A stretch of 64,000 nucleotides of DNA, taken from NCBI GenBank assembly GCA_024233835.1, contig JACKPC010000005.1:1-64000 (forward strand), read 5' to 3'. How positions within the stretch are numbered: position 1 is the first letter of the stretch; each line of letters opens with the position of its first letter. Positions 8,446-16,966 of this stretch are shown here, piece after piece. Under the pieces are notes generated by a model. That model had not been told where the DNA came from. It did not search any database and saw only the letters and a list, made by a program, of their open reading frames with translations. The position numbers and the translations under genes are program-made. Source of the DNA: Leptospiraceae bacterium. Lineage in GTDB: Bacteria > Spirochaetota > Leptospiria > Leptospirales > Leptospiraceae.

Positions 8446-9439
8446 TTTGATTTTTTCCATTCAGTTTGGATCGATACATGGCTTTATCTGCCGCCGAATA
8501 AATGGCATCAGAACTCATTCCATCTATTGGATAGGTAGCGATACCTCCGCTGGCAGTAACTTTTTTTCCGATTTGGTTACTTGCATGATCTGTTAAATAT
8601 TTTAAAAAACGCTTTGCTGGAATTAAAGCTGACTCTCCATCAACCTCAGGTAAAATTACAGTAAACTCTTCCCCACCGACACGACTCACCACATCTTCAC
8701 TTCGAAAGCAACTTTTCAAAGCGTCTCCTACCAATTTTAATACGATATCTCCGGTTTCATGTCCATACATATCATTGAATTTTTTAAAATCATCTACATC
8801 CAGCATTAACAGACTAAAAGGTCGTGAATACCTTTGAGAACGCTTAATTTCTCTTGAAATCATAATATTAAAATAACGCCTGTTAAAAACTCCTGTTAAT
8901 TCATCTGTTATGTTATTCTTTATAATATCTTCATATAAATTTAATTCAATAATCTTTGGATTCTTAATTAGTTTACTCTTATGGATGATATGATCCATAA
9001 GAGCAACCCGAATTTCAACTTCTCTTCCCAGTTTTGAACTGAGTTCTTTTGAATGCTGAATCACTTCTTCCCAGTATGCTTTTGCTTTTTCCGCACTTAA
9101 TTCCAAAGAGCATAATAGTTTAAACATTTCAGAGAAATAATCTTCTCTATTTTTTTGAATCAGGCTCTCTATCTGAATAGATAAATCCTCGTGTTCTGTA
9201 GAATATTTATCCAGAATAGAAAGAATTTGGTTTTTAACTCGATTCTCCTTTTCTCTCAGTTCCTGAAGTTGAATCAGTAATGCAAGAAGTTCCTCACGGG
9301 TTACAAGATCAATCTTCTCAAAAGCATGTATGATTTTCTCCCCACTTACCAGCTCATCCATTTCTTTTATTGAAGCTTTTTCGTAGGTTTTCAAAAGCCT
9401 TTCCAGATGACCTATATTTTCAATCTTTTCCTGATCCAT
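8426..9439 (-). CDS. Diguanylate cyclase (GGDEF domain)
   Basis: A 337-residue soluble protein. The C-terminal half is a GGDEF domain that makes c-di-GMP from two GTP. It has DELTGVFNRRYF, DVDDFKKFND and the active-site signature GGEEF at about residues 255-259. RSED lies five residues before the signature and fits the inhibitory I-site (RxxD), so product feedback is likely. The first ~165 residues are helical and charged, with no recognised sensor. It stands alone and converges with the M61 gene. Confidence 0.93.
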   Translation of the reverse strand: MDQEKIENIGHLERLLKTYEKASIKEMDELVSGEKIIHAFEKIDLVTREELLALLIQLQELREKENRVKNQILSILDKYSTEHEDLSIQIESLIQKNREDYFSEMFKLLCSLELSAEKAKAYWEEVIQHSKELSSKLGREVEIRVALMDHIIHKSKLIKNPKIIELNLYEDIIKNNITDELTGVFNRRYFNIMISREIKRSQRYSRPFSLLMLDVDDFKKFNDMYGHETGDIVLKLVGDALKSCFRSEDVVSRVGGEEFTVILPEVDGESALIPAKRFLKYLTDHASNQIGKKVTASGGIATYPIDGMSSDAIYSAADKAMYRSKLNGKNQITLSTV

Positions 9440-9518
9440 GGTATTTTCTCTTCATAAACTCATATAGAAGAGTATATTTTTTTCAAATAGATTTTTGCAA
9501 TTTTTGATTTTTTTTCTG

Positions 9519-11054
9519 TCAATCTGACAGAGGTTTAAGATTCAAAGATCGAATAATTTCATCTCCATAGAAAGGATTCATTTCTATCAGTGCAGGATAG
9601 GTTATATGATGAAAATCGCTAAAAGCTTGCATGGGAAGTTTTCTGTGAAAATCTACGAACCTCACAGAATCCCCCTCTAAGCTTTCTAAAAACTGTAGAT
9701 GTCCTTTATACCAATCTGATGATTCATACCATTCCAGGCTCACGGGGTTTTCCGGATTATTAATAAGAAGCATATTACGATTATTCCCTTTTGCTTTTTT
9801 TATAAATTCTTTCAAGTAATGAAAATGAATGGTGGGTTTAAATTTCTCCTTATTTAACCGTTTTTTGGCAGTATAAATATCGTACAGGTATGCAATGCCG
9901 GGTCTCCTTTCCGGATCTTTCAACAAACGAAATGTAAAATATTTCTTATATTCATTTTCTGTCATATTCTTATATCTTAGATCTTCTTTTCTCTCTTCTC
10001 TTTTATACTGAAGCCCCCGTCTCGCAATTTCAGTTCCAAATGTTTGCTGAAGCCGAACCCCCATTTCATCATAGCTATAATCAAAAAGAGAGCCACTGGC
10101 TTTATACGGAACCCAGGTAGAGGAAAGTTCTGCTCGAATATAAGAAGTATGGTTTTTTAAAGAGGTCGGGAGAACTACCCTTTTCCATCCGGACTTTGTG
10201 AACCTTAGCTTATAGACATTACCTTCTTTTCCTTCAAAGGAAATTTCCAAGGCTCCATTTTTAAGAATTTCCGGGACTACCTGTATATAAAAGCCATCAC
10301 GAAACATATAAGATTTTGGTAAGAATGAAAAGACTTTTCCTGTCCATCCTAAAGAATCTACCCGTTCCGGTATTTGAACCCCCATATACCCATGATAGCT
10401 TGTATTTTTACCAAACCTATGATTATAAAGATGAATTAAATTTTTCGCGAAAATTTCACGATAGCGATAAAAAGAAAATAAGCCTGAAGCCAGATATTGG
10501 GCATTTTCCTCCATTCCCAATATAGAATAAAATTCTGTTAGAGTTTTAAGGGGAAATGCAAATTTAGACTGCGGAGCTTCCACATAACGAAGAGCATCCT
10601 GTATCATCAAAGGAAAAGGAGCTGTTTCATTATTCAAGCCGGGTGCAACAAGATAAGCTCTATGTAACTTATAATCAATAAAGTTTATTGGATACAGGAT
10701 AAGTTCCGGATTTAAGGCATTTATTTCCGAAAATAGTAAGTAACTATCAATGGGTACCATACCGGCATAGGAAAGAAATTCAATACGATATTGCCTTCCG
10801 GTTTTACGAAAGATATAGTCCTCCAGCAATTTTCTATCCAGAGAAAAATGAGCAATACTACTTCCTACCAAAAGAATAAGAGGTTTTTGTTCTCTAACTC
10901 TCTTTATGCGTTTATATTCATAAATAAAATTAAAAAAGTGATTGGTATTCCAGGGAGATTCATTCGGTAAGCGCCAGATAACATAATCAAAAATTATATT
11001 ATCAATAGCATATATTACAAAAAAAAAGAATATAATTTTAAGTAAATTTTTCAA
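9519..11054 (-). CDS. SGNH-hydrolase-like partner of MBOAT acyltransferase
   Basis: A 511-residue protein with an N-terminal membrane anchor (LLKIIFFFFVIYAIDNIIF). A block with LLVGSSIAHFSLD resembles the nucleophile region (GxSxxH/L) of the AlgX/AlgJ and DltD type SGNH-like proteins found beside MBOAT acyltransferases. Its start overlaps the end of the MBOAT gene by four bases (ATGA), so the two are translationally coupled. By analogy it acts outside the membrane, passing an acyl group to a polysaccharide or lipid head group. The substrate cannot be told from the sequence. Confidence 0.7.
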   Translation of the reverse strand: MKNLLKIIFFFFVIYAIDNIIFDYVIWRLPNESPWNTNHFFNFIYEYKRIKRVREQKPLILLVGSSIAHFSLDRKLLEDYIFRKTGRQYRIEFLSYAGMVPIDSYLLFSEINALNPELILYPINFIDYKLHRAYLVAPGLNNETAPFPLMIQDALRYVEAPQSKFAFPLKTLTEFYSILGMEENAQYLASGLFSFYRYREIFAKNLIHLYNHRFGKNTSYHGYMGVQIPERVDSLGWTGKVFSFLPKSYMFRDGFYIQVVPEILKNGALEISFEGKEGNVYKLRFTKSGWKRVVLPTSLKNHTSYIRAELSSTWVPYKASGSLFDYSYDEMGVRLQQTFGTEIARRGLQYKREERKEDLRYKNMTENEYKKYFTFRLLKDPERRPGIAYLYDIYTAKKRLNKEKFKPTIHFHYLKEFIKKAKGNNRNMLLINNPENPVSLEWYESSDWYKGHLQFLESLEGDSVRFVDFHRKLPMQAFSDFHHITYPALIEMNPFYGDEIIRSLNLKPLSD

Positions 11055-12553
11055 AACACAAAATAAATAAAGGGTTTCGCCCTATCGCTGAGAAGTACAA
11101 CAACTATTGTTAGAATTGCCAGAAAAAATAGGTGCCGAAATTTGAGCGGTTCAATAAGAATACGCTCCAGAACTTCTTTATAAAAAGTACCTATAATATG
11201 AGAAATGAAGACAAAACTGAAAATAAGGTAAAACTTCTTTTCCATAGAATAACTCAATTCTAATCCTCTCCGGAAGCTAAAAATACCGCCTAAAAACTCG
11301 GCTGCAATAGTAAAGTTTTCAGCTCTAAAGAATACCCAGAGAACACTAACCAGGAAAAAAGTAAAAAGCACTTTAAGAACACTTATAATTTTCAAAGTAA
11401 TATTTCGTTTAACTTCCTGCCATAGTGACAGTTCCCGAATTTCAACCATCTCCACATTCTTCCTTTTTTCTGTATTAAAAATTATAAAACGTTCTATAGC
11501 CAGAAAGAGACCGTGAAAAGCTCCCCAGACTACAAAAGTCCAATTTGCTCCATGCCAGATACCCCCGAGTAGCATCGTAATAAACAGGTTTCGGTAGGTA
11601 AATAATGCACCGACCCGATTTCCCCCCAGTGAAACATACAGATAAGTCTTTAACCAGGACGAAAGAGAGATATGCCAGCGATTCCAGAACTCCCTAAAAC
11701 TTGAGGAGAAATAAGGCATGTTAAAATTCTCAGGTAGCTTAAATCCTAAAAGAAGTGCCAGCCCACGGGCAATATCCGTATAACCACTAAAATCACCGTA
11801 TATCTGGATTGAATAAGCAAGCAGGCAGATTAACAGAGATTTAAACCCAAAAACACCGGGCTGCTTATAAACCAGTTCCGGTATAAAAGAAATTTGGTCA
11901 GCAATAATTGATTTTTTAATAAAACCGGAAAATATATAGAAAATTGCTTCTTTTAGGGGTATAGACCTAAATTTCTGAAAGCCAAGTTTTTTTATTTGAG
12001 GTAAAAATTCCTTGGCAGTAACAATAGGTCCGGCCACAAGTTGGGGAAAGAAGGACAAAAACAGCACATAACGCAATATATTTTTTTCAGGTCGAATCAG
12101 TCCCCTATAAACATCAATCGTATAACTCAAAGATTGAAATGTATAGAAAGAAATTCCGGCCGGCAGGGTTATTTCCAGTAACGGAATTTCGGCACTTAAT
12201 CCAAGGCTATACAACAAGCTTTTTAGGCTCGAAAGAAAAAAATTACAATACTTGAAATAAGAAAGTATACCCAGATCAATCAGTATAGACATTCCCAGGA
12301 AAAAGCTTGCTCGTTTCCCAACCGAGCTATAAATTTTACGAGCCAGATAAAAATCAGAAAAACTGGTAAAAAGAATTAAAAATGCAAAGCGAGGATTCCA
12401 ACTCATATAAAAAATATAGCTGGATATTATCAAAAAGATAAGAATAAGAAGAAAACTATACTTTTTAAAAAAGGAATTGCCAAAGGGCAAAAGCCATCTT
12501 ATTGTAAAAACCAGAAAGAAAAAAAATACAAAAAGTGGAGTGGTAAAATTCAT
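11051..12553 (-). CDS. MBOAT family O-acyltransferase (AlgI/DltB-like)
   Basis: A 500-residue protein with about ten hydrophobic segments. The family hallmarks are present: FREFWNRWHISLSSWLKTYL, SLGGNR, and LLGGIWHGANW with the invariant His at residue 334. Such proteins move acyl groups across the membrane for O-acylation of cell-surface polymers. It is the first gene of a two-gene operon with the SGNH-like protein. In Leptospira-like organisms O-antigen or another surface glycan is a plausible target; that is inference. Confidence 0.93.
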   Translation of the reverse strand: MNFTTPLFVFFFFLVFTIRWLLPFGNSFFKKYSFLLILIFLIISSYIFYMSWNPRFAFLILFTSFSDFYLARKIYSSVGKRASFFLGMSILIDLGILSYFKYCNFFLSSLKSLLYSLGLSAEIPLLEITLPAGISFYTFQSLSYTIDVYRGLIRPEKNILRYVLFLSFFPQLVAGPIVTAKEFLPQIKKLGFQKFRSIPLKEAIFYIFSGFIKKSIIADQISFIPELVYKQPGVFGFKSLLICLLAYSIQIYGDFSGYTDIARGLALLLGFKLPENFNMPYFSSSFREFWNRWHISLSSWLKTYLYVSLGGNRVGALFTYRNLFITMLLGGIWHGANWTFVVWGAFHGLFLAIERFIIFNTEKRKNVEMVEIRELSLWQEVKRNITLKIISVLKVLFTFFLVSVLWVFFRAENFTIAAEFLGGIFSFRRGLELSYSMEKKFYLIFSFVFISHIIGTFYKEVLERILIEPLKFRHLFFLAILTIVVVLLSDRAKPFIYFVF

Positions 12554-12672
12554 TCGAAACCACGAAGTGTAAGCTGATTAATATTAATCAGGACATATAA
12601 AGTCAATAGAAAAAGGGGAAACACATAGAAAAAAGTGAGATTGATAAGTTCCTTCAGAAAGTAAGTGAACTC

Positions 12673-14148
12673 ATGGGAAAAATCCCGGAATCCTATGAAG
12701 CCGATTTACAATTTGAAATGGAGTCTTTTATTGGAAGATTGGAGGGCTTTACCCGTTCTCAGGAAAGCACTGCCATAAACCATCGAAACAGGATGGATAA
12801 ATATTTTATACGCTATGAGCTCTTTCAGTTCCTGGAATCTGATATAACCAATCTATTACAGAAAGTGCTCAGCGATGAAACCATTGTCTGTGAAGGATTC
12901 CCCTCTTTGCAGGAAATAGAACCGGAAATCACCCAACTCCTGCAGGAAATGAGCTTTCAAAGCTATTTAAGAAATAATTCCAACCGAATCCATACATCTA
13001 TTAGTCGCAGATGGCTTACAAAGCTTTACAATCGTGGCAATCTCAGAACGAAAAAAATACTCAACTACATGGTTTTGTATAAAAATCGGATGTATTCCTT
13101 TGCCAGTAATGCCCCTTCCGAGTATTCGAATATACATAGTTTTATTCGAGCTTTTCTCAATTCCAAAGATTTTGAATTGGATTTTGAAGAAATATATTTT
13201 GCCGAAACCGAGTTAACGAATGAAATTACAATAGCCCTGGCAAAAAAATTCTCTTCCGTAGATAGACTAAAATTTTTATATATGAACCGACTTGTAAATA
13301 AGTATTCGGAGAACTTCATCAGGGTTTTACATTCCGAATACGCCCTGAAAATGAAAGAATCCGAATCTACCCAGGTTCTCATTAGTTCTGATTTATTAAG
13401 ATTCCATGAGTCCCTCGGAGCTGAGTTAAAAACAGCCGAAAAACACATCAATAAGCAAATTCAAAAAGAAATACCCTCCAACACAGAACAGATAGAGTTT
13501 CATCTCTGGTTTTCCCCCCTGATTGATATAGGAGGGGACTTTTACAGATTGTTAAAGTTAAAAGAGAATGAATACGGGATTTTTCTAGCTGATATTGCCG
13601 GCCATGGAATTTCTGCCGCTATCTATTTAAATACCCTCAGGTTAAGTTTTGAAAAATTTAAAAGATATTACGAAAGACCCGGAAAACTTCTAAAAAGTAT
13701 GAATGAGGATCTCTACGGAAAAACCGGAGATTCTTTTATTACCTCCATTTATATCTATATAAACCTGAAAAAAAGAAAAATTCGCTACAGCAATGCCGGC
13801 CATCCGAAAGGTTTTATCCATGGAATAGAAAAAGGGAAGCCTCTAAAAATGAAATTCTTAAAGCAAACGGGTAGGGTGCTCGGTGTTTTTGAAAAAACTC
13901 CTTATGAGGAAGTTGAGATTCATTATGAACCCAAACAAAGACTCGTTCTTTTTACAGATGGAATCACCGAAACCTTTAATTCTGAGTATAAAATGTTAGG
14001 AGAAAGGGGCTTAATCCGCTACTCAAAAGAATCCTGGCAATTATCCGGAAACGATACACTTGAATCTATCAAGAAGAAACTCCTCATCTTTCAGGATCAA
14101 AGCGTCAACCAGGATGATCGCTGCCTTATCATTACAGATCTTTTATAG
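12673..14148 (+). CDS. SpoIIE-type PP2C serine phosphatase
   Basis: The C-terminal ~230 residues form a PP2C/SpoIIE phosphatase domain with metal-binding Asp motifs: DIGGDFYRL, LADIAGHGISAA, SNAGHP and FTDGITE. The first ~250 residues are helical without a recognised sensor. Such enzymes often control anti-sigma-factor antagonists by dephosphorylation. The ATG at 12673 has no ribosome site. The frame stays open upstream to an ATA at 12625 with AGGGG just before it, so translation may start there on a non-standard codon, adding 16 residues. Confidence 0.88.
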   Translation: MGKIPESYEADLQFEMESFIGRLEGFTRSQESTAINHRNRMDKYFIRYELFQFLESDITNLLQKVLSDETIVCEGFPSLQEIEPEITQLLQEMSFQSYLRNNSNRIHTSISRRWLTKLYNRGNLRTKKILNYMVLYKNRMYSFASNAPSEYSNIHSFIRAFLNSKDFELDFEEIYFAETELTNEITIALAKKFSSVDRLKFLYMNRLVNKYSENFIRVLHSEYALKMKESESTQVLISSDLLRFHESLGAELKTAEKHINKQIQKEIPSNTEQIEFHLWFSPLIDIGGDFYRLLKLKENEYGIFLADIAGHGISAAIYLNTLRLSFEKFKRYYERPGKLLKSMNEDLYGKTGDSFITSIYIYINLKKRKIRYSNAGHPKGFIHGIEKGKPLKMKFLKQTGRVLGVFEKTPYEEVEIHYEPKQRLVLFTDGITETFNSEYKMLGERGLIRYSKESWQLSGNDTLESIKKKLLIFQDQSVNQDDRCLIITDLL

Positions 14149-14179
14149 GTATGCTTAATTTTAATCAGAATAAAAAGAC

Positions 14180-14395
14180 TTAAACATTGAATTTACACCT
14201 TACCCCGCAGTGCGGACAGGTGCAGTATATTTCTGCTTTTACGGTCCTACCTTTGGAAGTTTCGACTTTTCCAATAGCAACAAATTCAAAATCGACTCCT
14301 GAAGGAACATAATGACCCTTTCCATAACGTGCGGTTCCCTCTATCTGGTTTGAACAGGCATGACACCTGACCTTTACCTTTAATACTTCAGCCAT
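14180..14395 (-). CDS. Small zinc-ribbon-like protein
   Basis: A 71-residue protein starting MAEVLKVKVRCHAC. The frame is open 14 codons further to a TTG, but the ATG at 14395 gives the cleaner N-terminus. Two CxxC pairs (CHAC near the start and CPHC near the end) fit a zinc ribbon. Target and function are unknown. It is a single gene convergent with the SpoIIE-type phosphatase. Confidence 0.65.
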   Translation of the reverse strand: MAEVLKVKVRCHACSNQIEGTARYGKGHYVPSGVDFEFVAIGKVETSKGRTVKAEIYCTCPHCGVRCKFNV

Positions 14396-14922
14396 AATTC
14401 TTAAAGCGTATAAGATACACCCGCATTTATCAAGCAATTTTCAGAAATCGAGAAATTCATAAAGTGACATAATGTCATGAGAATCTAAGATTGATGTGCA
14501 TGACAGATTGTCAGAAAAAACCCCTTTTATCCGTAATGCACGCCTGCAAAACTCTTTTTCGGGTGAGTAAACAGCAGAAAAGGTAATTTATTCAATATAT
14601 CGCATAACGTACGGGTATGAATTCTACCCGACATATAGAATTTCTTGAAACTAACAGGTGGGAGGCGACGATTTAAAAATTAAAAAAGAGAAATCAGGAA
14701 GTAAAAAAACACCTCCCCTGCCCTGCAACATAAGGAAATGCTAAATTTTTACGTCACATAACAGGGTATTCGCCGAAAAATAGTTATTTATAGGGTCTAT
14801 TTTCTAACTTTTTTAACTGTTTTTTCCTGTGCTTAGCACAGGAGGAAATAACAAAAAATCCTTTTTTCTTGATTCCGATTAATGTGTTTGAATGAATTTT
14901 ATCTATCTACAGGCTTGTTGAA
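14396..14922. other. Intergenic region, about 530 bp
   Basis: It lies between the divergent zinc-ribbon and exonuclease genes. I see no ORF or RNA gene. It contains the paired TGACA-N3-TGTCA palindromes and a separate 8-bp-arm hairpin (TCCTGTGC/GCACAGGA, 14825-14843), which has T's before it rather than after it. Confidence 0.5.
14465..14513. promoter_or_regulatory. Pair of TGACA-N3-TGTCA palindromes, possible operator
   Basis: TGACA-TAA-TGTCA (14465-14477) and TGACA-GAT-TGTCA (14501-14513) share the same 5-bp arms and 3-bp spacing, with centres 36 bp apart. Two copies of one symmetric site upstream of the zinc-ribbon gene (start 14395) fit an operator for a dimeric regulator. The regulator is unknown. 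Confidence 0.4.
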
Positions 14923-15564
14923 ATGACTCATCTATTTTTTCAAGAAGCACTGGAAAATTGCACATTTTGTGCAATCGATCTGGAAACTACAGGTCTGAAC
15001 CCGGGAGAATCCGAAATTCTTGAAATAGCCGCTTTAAAATTTAATAAAAACTCCGAACTAGGCAGTTATAATACACTTACCCTTCCGGAAAAAAACTTAA
15101 ATTTAGAGGCCCAAAAAATCAATGGAATAACAGCAGAAATGCTAAAAGAAAAAGGAGTTCCTTTAGACTTAGCATTGAAAACACTCTGGGAATTTTGTTC
15201 AGGTTCAAAATTTGTATTTCATAACTCAGACTTTGATATGTCCTTTCTGGATTATGAAAGTAAACGTAAAAACCTGAATATTCCTTTAAGTCCGGTTTTT
15301 TGTAGTCTGCACCTCTCTCGAAAAGTCTTTCCAAACCTGGAAAGACACCGCTTAAGTGCTCTCAGGGAGCACTTTCAAATTTCGCATCGACTTTCCCGCA
15401 GCAATCTTTCAGATTCTTATCATGAAGCTCTTGATGATTGTTTTGCATGCAAAGAAGTCTTTGTTCATTGCCTTAATAAACTCGATTCCTGGAAATCAGA
15501 CGCTTTAAACATCATAGTTCATCCTGAAAACAAAAAATTAAGCCAGGACTATCGTTTTAAATAA
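14923..15564 (+). CDS. DnaQ-like 3'-5' exonuclease (DEDDh)
   Basis: A 213-residue protein with the three exonuclease motifs: Exo I CAIDLETTGL, Exo II HNSDFDMSFLD and Exo III HEALDDC (the His marks the DEDDh subtype). It fits the epsilon/PolC-like proofreading or RNase T-type group. No polymerase or other domain is attached. Function as a replication proofreading subunit or a repair/RNA nuclease cannot be decided here. It is a single gene with its own terminator. Confidence 0.9.
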   Translation: MTHLFFQEALENCTFCAIDLETTGLNPGESEILEIAALKFNKNSELGSYNTLTLPEKNLNLEAQKINGITAEMLKEKGVPLDLALKTLWEFCSGSKFVFHNSDFDMSFLDYESKRKNLNIPLSPVFCSLHLSRKVFPNLERHRLSALREHFQISHRLSRSNLSDSYHEALDDCFACKEVFVHCLNKLDSWKSDALNIIVHPENKKLSQDYRFK

Positions 15565-15570
15565 ACAACA

Positions 15571-15600
15571 TCCCTTTAAAAAAGCAGGGAATTTTTATTC
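15571..15600 (+). terminator. Intrinsic terminator after exonuclease gene
   Basis: TCCCT (15571-15575) pairs with AGGGA (15586-15590) and is followed by ATTTTTATT. Confidence 0.55.
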
Positions 15601-15608
15601 AATCTCGG

Positions 15609-15628
15609 GCGAGCCACCGGTGGCTCGC
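15609..15628. repeat. Perfect 20-bp palindrome between convergent genes
   Basis: GCGAGCCACC and GGTGGCTCGC are exact reverse complements; as RNA they form an 8-bp stem with a CCGG loop. It sits between the exonuclease gene and the convergent three-gene operon and may be a second, bidirectional termination element. Confidence 0.5.
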
Positions 15629-15637
15629 TTGCTTCAT

Positions 15638-15943
15638 TCACCCACGGGAACTTCCCTTATCTCCCAGTAAAGTAGGATCATAGATATATTTTTTTCCCTC
15701 ACCTTTTTCGTTACGCTTCACCATATAAATAAAATGTTTTACATACATCGTATAAGGTTCCGGAATCTCTCTTGGATCAAACTCTAATGGGTTTTTTAAA
15801 AGATTTTTCACAGAATCCAGATTCAAATCCTCTTTTCCAATATGCATTAAAGCTTCGAGGCGTTTGCAGATCTCATGATCATTCACTTCCACGCTCAAAC
15901 GTTTCATTACTTCAATAAATTTAGGAAATACTACTTTTTCCAA
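15638..15943 (-). CDS. Hypothetical protein, last gene of regulator operon
   Basis: A 101-residue, soluble, mostly helical protein (MEKVVFPKFIEVMKRL ...). I do not recognise it. It follows the 336-residue gene by 12 bases, on the same strand, so it belongs to the operon headed by the NtrC-like regulator. No signal peptide or membrane segment. Confidence 0.6.
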   Translation of the reverse strand: MEKVVFPKFIEVMKRLSVEVNDHEICKRLEALMHIGKEDLNLDSVKNLLKNPLEFDPREIPEPYTMYVKHFIYMVKRNEKGEGKKYIYDPTLLGDKGSSRG

Positions 15944-15955
15944 ATCCCCTCCTCC

Positions 15956-16966
15956 CTACATTAAACGCCTTGCCCGGTATTTCCATTCCCAGAGCATAAT
16001 TTCTTCTTCGATATTTACAGCCTGTTCCTGGTATTTTTCCAACAGGGTATATACCATGTACGCCACTTCTCTTGAAAAACCGTTCTCAAGTTCGTTTTCA
16101 AACTGGTCTTCATTCCTATCAATAATTAATATAGCCAAGCGAAAAATTTCATCAAGTGTTCTTACCCTATCCTTGTTGCTTTCCAATTCTTCTTTATTAT
16201 TCACATTTTTTAACATTACAGATAAAAAGGTGCGAATAAATGCAATGTCTTCTGATTTTAAATCAAAATCAAAGAGCAATTGTTTTACCTTATCCAGCTC
16301 CATATCACGAAGATGAATTCTCGCCAAAAAAACCGGGTTTTCAGAATGCAAGTTTAGATTAGAATTAACAGTAGCCATTTCGGCTGCCCTGGCTTTATCC
16401 GCATCTACTACAGCCGAATCATCTTTATCCTCGATGGCCTGTAGCTTAGGTTTTGTTTCCTGCACGGTGACAATTTTTTTCTTCAGGATCAAAATATTGA
16501 TAGAAGGATAGCGAATTTTCAAGGTTACCATATCATTTCGATGCAGGCCCTCATCTGAAACTATATGATGAAACAGGTTTCCTTCTTCGCTGGATTTGAT
16601 AATTTCTTTCACTGTGTTAAAATGATAAATAATAACAGGTAAAACATCACTTTCACTTCCGGAATTAAGATAAATATATTTAATATCCCTCGTACCGCCA
16701 TGTTGATAAGGAATTACAAGCTTACTATTTTTCACATTCACAAAACTAAGTTCTCCCAGACGAAAATGAGAAAGGCTAAAATCATCTCCCAGAAAAACAA
16801 CCCTGGGTACCGGAACAATAATGGAGTTATTTTTTGCTCCCTTAGGTACTTCCGGTCCCCTTGGAGTAAATACCACATAGGTTAACTTATTTAAACGAAC
16901 TTTTACAAGATAGCCTTTCGGAGTTTTTCTTTCCTCGTATAACTGTTCCTCTTCTTCCATTCTCAT
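15956..16966 (-). CDS. Hypothetical protein coupled to NtrC-like regulator
   Basis: A 336-residue soluble protein, not recognised. The first ~175 residues look beta-rich (VKVRLNKLTYVVFTPRG ...); the remainder is helical and charged, ending in EEEIMLWEWKYRARRLM. Its start overlaps the end of the regulator gene by four bases (ATGA), so the two are translated together. Function is unknown. Confidence 0.65.
   Translation of the reverse strand: MRMEEEEQLYEERKTPKGYLVKVRLNKLTYVVFTPRGPEVPKGAKNNSIIVPVPRVVFLGDDFSLSHFRLGELSFVNVKNSKLVIPYQHGGTRDIKYIYLNSGSESDVLPVIIYHFNTVKEIIKSSEEGNLFHHIVSDEGLHRNDMVTLKIRYPSINILILKKKIVTVQETKPKLQAIEDKDDSAVVDADKARAAEMATVNSNLNLHSENPVFLARIHLRDMELDKVKQLLFDFDLKSEDIAFIRTFLSVMLKNVNNKEELESNKDRVRTLDEIFRLAILIIDRNEDQFENELENGFSREVAYMVYTLLEKYQEQAVNIEEEIMLWEWKYRARRLM

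Noticed and set aside
9513..9530. Palindrome TCTGTCA-ATC-TGACAGA at the end of the SGNH-like gene as a terminator
   Set aside because: On the minus strand it is followed by A's, and on the + strand the T-run precedes it, so it does not fit an intrinsic terminator.
13065..13451. Long minus-strand frame inside the SpoIIE-type phosphatase gene
   Set aside because: The + strand protein has full family motifs; the minus frame gives a Ser/Phe-rich sequence typical of a shadow frame.
14825..14843. TCCTGTGC/GCACAGGA hairpin as a terminator
   Set aside because: No T-run follows the stem on either strand and no gene ends nearby.
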